A stretch of 7,422 nt of DNA, taken from contig CAJXNE010000106.1 of NCBI GenBank assembly GCA_913056285.1, forward strand, positions 1-7,422, written 5' to 3'. Origin of the DNA: an uncultured Zetaproteobacteria bacterium (GTDB lineage Bacteria; Pseudomonadota; Zetaproteobacteria; Mariprofundales; Mariprofundaceae). Positions 5,394-7,422 of this stretch are shown piece by piece. Made by a program: the position numbers and the translations under genes. Below the pieces are notes generated by a model. It saw nothing but the letters and a program-made list of their open reading frames with translations. It searched no databases and had not been told where the DNA came from. Within the stretch, counting starts at the first letter, position 1. Each line of letters starts with the position of its first letter.

Positions 5394-7319
5394 ATGACTG
5401 CAACAACCACCAAAGAAACCCATGCCTTTCAAACCGAGGTCAAACAGCTGCTGGATTTGATGATTCATTCGCTCTATTCCAACAAGGAGATTTTCCTGCG
5501 CGAACTGATCTCCAATGCATCCGATGCCGCCGACAAATTGCGCTTTGAAGCCACCACCGATGATGCGCTGTTCGAAGGCGATTCAGATTTGCACGTGTAT
5601 ATTGATATCGACAAAGAAGCGCGCACCATCACCATCCGCGATAACGGCATCGGCATGAATCGTGATGAAGTGATTGAAAATATCGGCACCATCGCCCGCT
5701 CCGGCACCAAGGAATTCTTCGGCCAACTCTCCGGCGATCAGGAAAAAGACGCCCATTTGATCGGTCAATTTGGCGTCGGATTCTATAGTTCGTTTCTGGT
5801 CGCGGACAAGGTAACACTGACCACCCGCCGCGCCGGCGTCGAAAAAGAACACGGCGTACGCTGGGAATCGGTAGGTGATGGCGAATATGATTTGGATACC
5901 GTGGAGAAAGAGACACGCGGCACTGAAATCACCCTGCATTTACGCGAAGAAGCCGATGAATTCCTCGAGTCCTATCGCTTACGTTCAATCATTCAAAAAT
6001 ATGCTGATCATATCCCCTTCCCGATCCGCATGATGGGCACGCCAGTGCCGGCTGTCGAAGGTGAGGAAGAAAAACCGGCAGAGATTGAAACAGTCAATCA
6101 GGCATCGGCTCTGTGGACACGTCCGAAATCGGAATTGAGCGAGGAGGACTACAATAATTTCTATAAGCATATCGGCCACGATTTTGAAGACCCGCTAGCC
6201 CGTTTACATCAAAAGCTGGAAGGCAAATACGAATATTCACTGCTGCTCTATTTACCCAAGCGCGCCCCATTCGACCTGTGGCAGGCTGAGGCCAAGCACG
6301 GCGTCAAACTGTATGTGCGCCGCGTATTCATCATGGAAGCATCTGAAGATTTATTGCCGCGTTATCTGCGCTTTGTACGCGGCGTCATGGATACCAATGA
6401 TTTGCCGCTAAACGTATCGCGTGAAATTCTGCAACAGAGCCCTGCCATGGATGCCATGAAGAAGGGCGCGACCAAGCGCGTGTTGGGTCTGCTTGAAGAT
6501 ATGGCGAAAAACGCCGGTGAAGCCGGTGAGGATGATACAATTAACACCGATTACGCCACCTTCTGGGGCGAATTCGGCAATTGCCTGAAAGAGGGTATTA
6601 TTGAAGATTCATCCAACCGTGAGCGTATTGCCAAACTGCTGCGTTTTTCCACCACCGAATCAGATGATCAGAGTGTTGCACTGACCGAATATGTCGAGCG
6701 CATGAAAGAGGGACAGGATACCATCTATTTCATCACGGCTGAAACGCTGGCGGCAGCCAAACATAGCCCGCATCTGGAAATCTTCCGCAAAAAGGGTATT
6801 GAAGTACTGCTGTTGGCTGATCGCATCGACGAATGGCTGACCAGCCACCTGACCGAGTTCGACGGCAAGAAACTGCAATCCATTGCCAAGGGCGAACTCG
6901 ATCTGTCCGGCATCGGTGAAAATGCTGAGGAAGAGAAAAAAGAGCAGGAAGAAAAAGCCAAAGCCGCTGAACCGGCTGTTGAGAAAATCAAGACTTCGCT
7001 GGGCGAGAAGGTGAAAGATGTGCGCGTCACTGATCGTCTGACCGAATCCCCTGCATGTCTGGTTTCCGATCAGTTTGATATGAGCTCCAATATGGAACGT
7101 ATCCTCAAGCAGGCTGGTCAGGATGTGCCGGATATGAAACCGATTCTGGAAATCAACCCGGATCACGAACTGGTTCAGCGTCTGGCCAAGATGCGTTCAA
7201 AGGATAAAATTAACGATTTTTCCAGCATCCTGTTCGACCAGGCTGTACTGGCCGAAGGTGCTCTGCCGGATGATCCGGCCGGTTTTGTTCGCAAAGTTAA
7301 CGCCCTGTTGATTCAGTAA
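5394..7319 (+). CDS. htpG: Chaperone protein HtpG (bacterial Hsp90)
   Basis: HtpG is a cytosolic homodimeric ATP-driven chaperone that remodels client proteins together with DnaK. The 641-residue protein is slightly longer than the 624 of E. coli. The N-terminal GHKL ATPase domain has FQTEVKQLLDLMIHSLYSNK (12-31), then RELISNASDAADKLR (36-50, catalytic Glu37 and Asn41), DNGIGM (83-88), IARSGTKEF (100-108), the lid segment GQFGVGFYS (124-132) and a later GTEITLHL. The middle domain includes LPLNVSREILQQ, with the arginine that senses ATP phosphate. The C-terminal dimerisation domain is preceded by a highly charged Glu/Lys-rich stretch (6923-6994), and as in other bacteria there is no EEVD tail. 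The start is set by AGGAG at 5384-5388 and the family N-terminus. Expression is probably heat-induced through the sigma-32 promoter at 5247-5275, and the leader carries an unusual palindrome. All key ATPase motifs are intact. Confidence 0.98.
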   Translation: MTATTTKETHAFQTEVKQLLDLMIHSLYSNKEIFLRELISNASDAADKLRFEATTDDALFEGDSDLHVYIDIDKEARTITIRDNGIGMNRDEVIENIGTIARSGTKEFFGQLSGDQEKDAHLIGQFGVGFYSSFLVADKVTLTTRRAGVEKEHGVRWESVGDGEYDLDTVEKETRGTEITLHLREEADEFLESYRLRSIIQKYADHIPFPIRMMGTPVPAVEGEEEKPAEIETVNQASALWTRPKSELSEEDYNNFYKHIGHDFEDPLARLHQKLEGKYEYSLLLYLPKRAPFDLWQAEAKHGVKLYVRRVFIMEASEDLLPRYLRFVRGVMDTNDLPLNVSREILQQSPAMDAMKKGATKRVLGLLEDMAKNAGEAGEDDTINTDYATFWGEFGNCLKEGIIEDSSNRERIAKLLRFSTTESDDQSVALTEYVERMKEGQDTIYFITAETLAAAKHSPHLEIFRKKGIEVLLLADRIDEWLTSHLTEFDGKKLQSIAKGELDLSGIGENAEEEKKEQEEKAKAAEPAVEKIKTSLGEKVKDVRVTDRLTESPACLVSDQFDMSSNMERILKQAGQDVPDMKPILEINPDHELVQRLAKMRSKDKINDFSSILFDQAVLAEGALPDDPAGFVRKVNALLIQ

Positions 7320-7422
7320 ATCAACAAACTGGCAAGAAGCTAACCCGGACTATTCATGAATCGTTGTGATGATCACGCCGGGCCTTTGCTTGCAACGGAT
7401 TCTGAGGAAGAGACTCGTAGCA
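7320..7422 (+). other. Region after htpG: possible folded element and an uncertain next gene start
   Basis: CCCGG (7344-7348) can pair with CCGGG (7378-7382). Inside lie two smaller self-complementary stretches, ATTCATGAAT (7352-7361) and GTGATGATCAC (7366-7376). The fold is followed by only a short T run (7385-7387), so it is at best a poor intrinsic terminator. Two frames starting at ATG 7356 and ATG 7369 stay open to the window edge (22 and 18 codons) but neither has a convincing ribosome site. I do not call a gene here. Confidence 0.25.

Noticed and set aside
6660..7166. Long minus-strand frame of 168 residues opposite htpG
   Set aside because: It is an antisense shadow of the codon pattern of htpG; the opposite strand carries clear Hsp90 motifs throughout.

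Overview
The window looks like chromosomal DNA from a Gram-negative bacterium of the Pseudomonadota. It has moderate GC, densely packed genes, proteobacterial-type PanB, PanC, PanD and HtpG proteins, and a heat-shock promoter of the RpoH (sigma-32) kind. I cannot fix the class from this sequence; gamma-, beta- and zetaproteobacteria all remain possible.

Left block, 1-3766, plus strand: a pantothenate operon. panB (114-899) and panC (896-1756) overlap by four bases, panD (1768-2145) follows after 11 bases, and a COG2509-type FAD-dependent dehydrogenase (2153-3766, probable GTG start) follows panD after 7 bases. PanB makes ketopantoate, PanD makes beta-alanine and PanC joins pantoate to beta-alanine. 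The reductase that turns ketopantoate into pantoate (PanE or IlvC) is not here. The flavoprotein has no established role in the pathway; it is linked only by position.

Middle block, 3767-4745: an accessory insert on the minus strand. It holds a toxin-first type II toxin-antitoxin pair, higB (4248-4523) and higA (3934-4239). In front of it is a compact promoter whose -35/-10 region is overlaid by an inverted repeat with two 9-base arms, presumably the HigA operator. Downstream of higA lies a short minus-strand reading frame (stop at 3777) that may be the tail of a lost gene. Upstream of higB is about 185 bp of AT-rich non-coding DNA.

Right block, 4746-7422, plus strand: a family-6-like hypoxanthine (deoxyinosine) DNA glycosylase (4746-5261), then the chaperone gene htpG (5394-7319). 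A good sigma-32 promoter for htpG starts inside the last codons of the glycosylase gene. The roughly 110-base htpG leader carries a 59-bp imperfect palindrome that resembles a small dispersed inverted-repeat element and contains a perfect 11-bp hairpin. This leader is the least ordinary part of the window. After htpG there are 103 bases with a possible folded element and perhaps the start of another gene.

I see no tRNA, rRNA, CRISPR array, insertion sequence or prophage gene, and no clearly new multi-gene system. The points worth following are the htpG leader element, the higBA control region and the unassigned flavoprotein in the pan operon.
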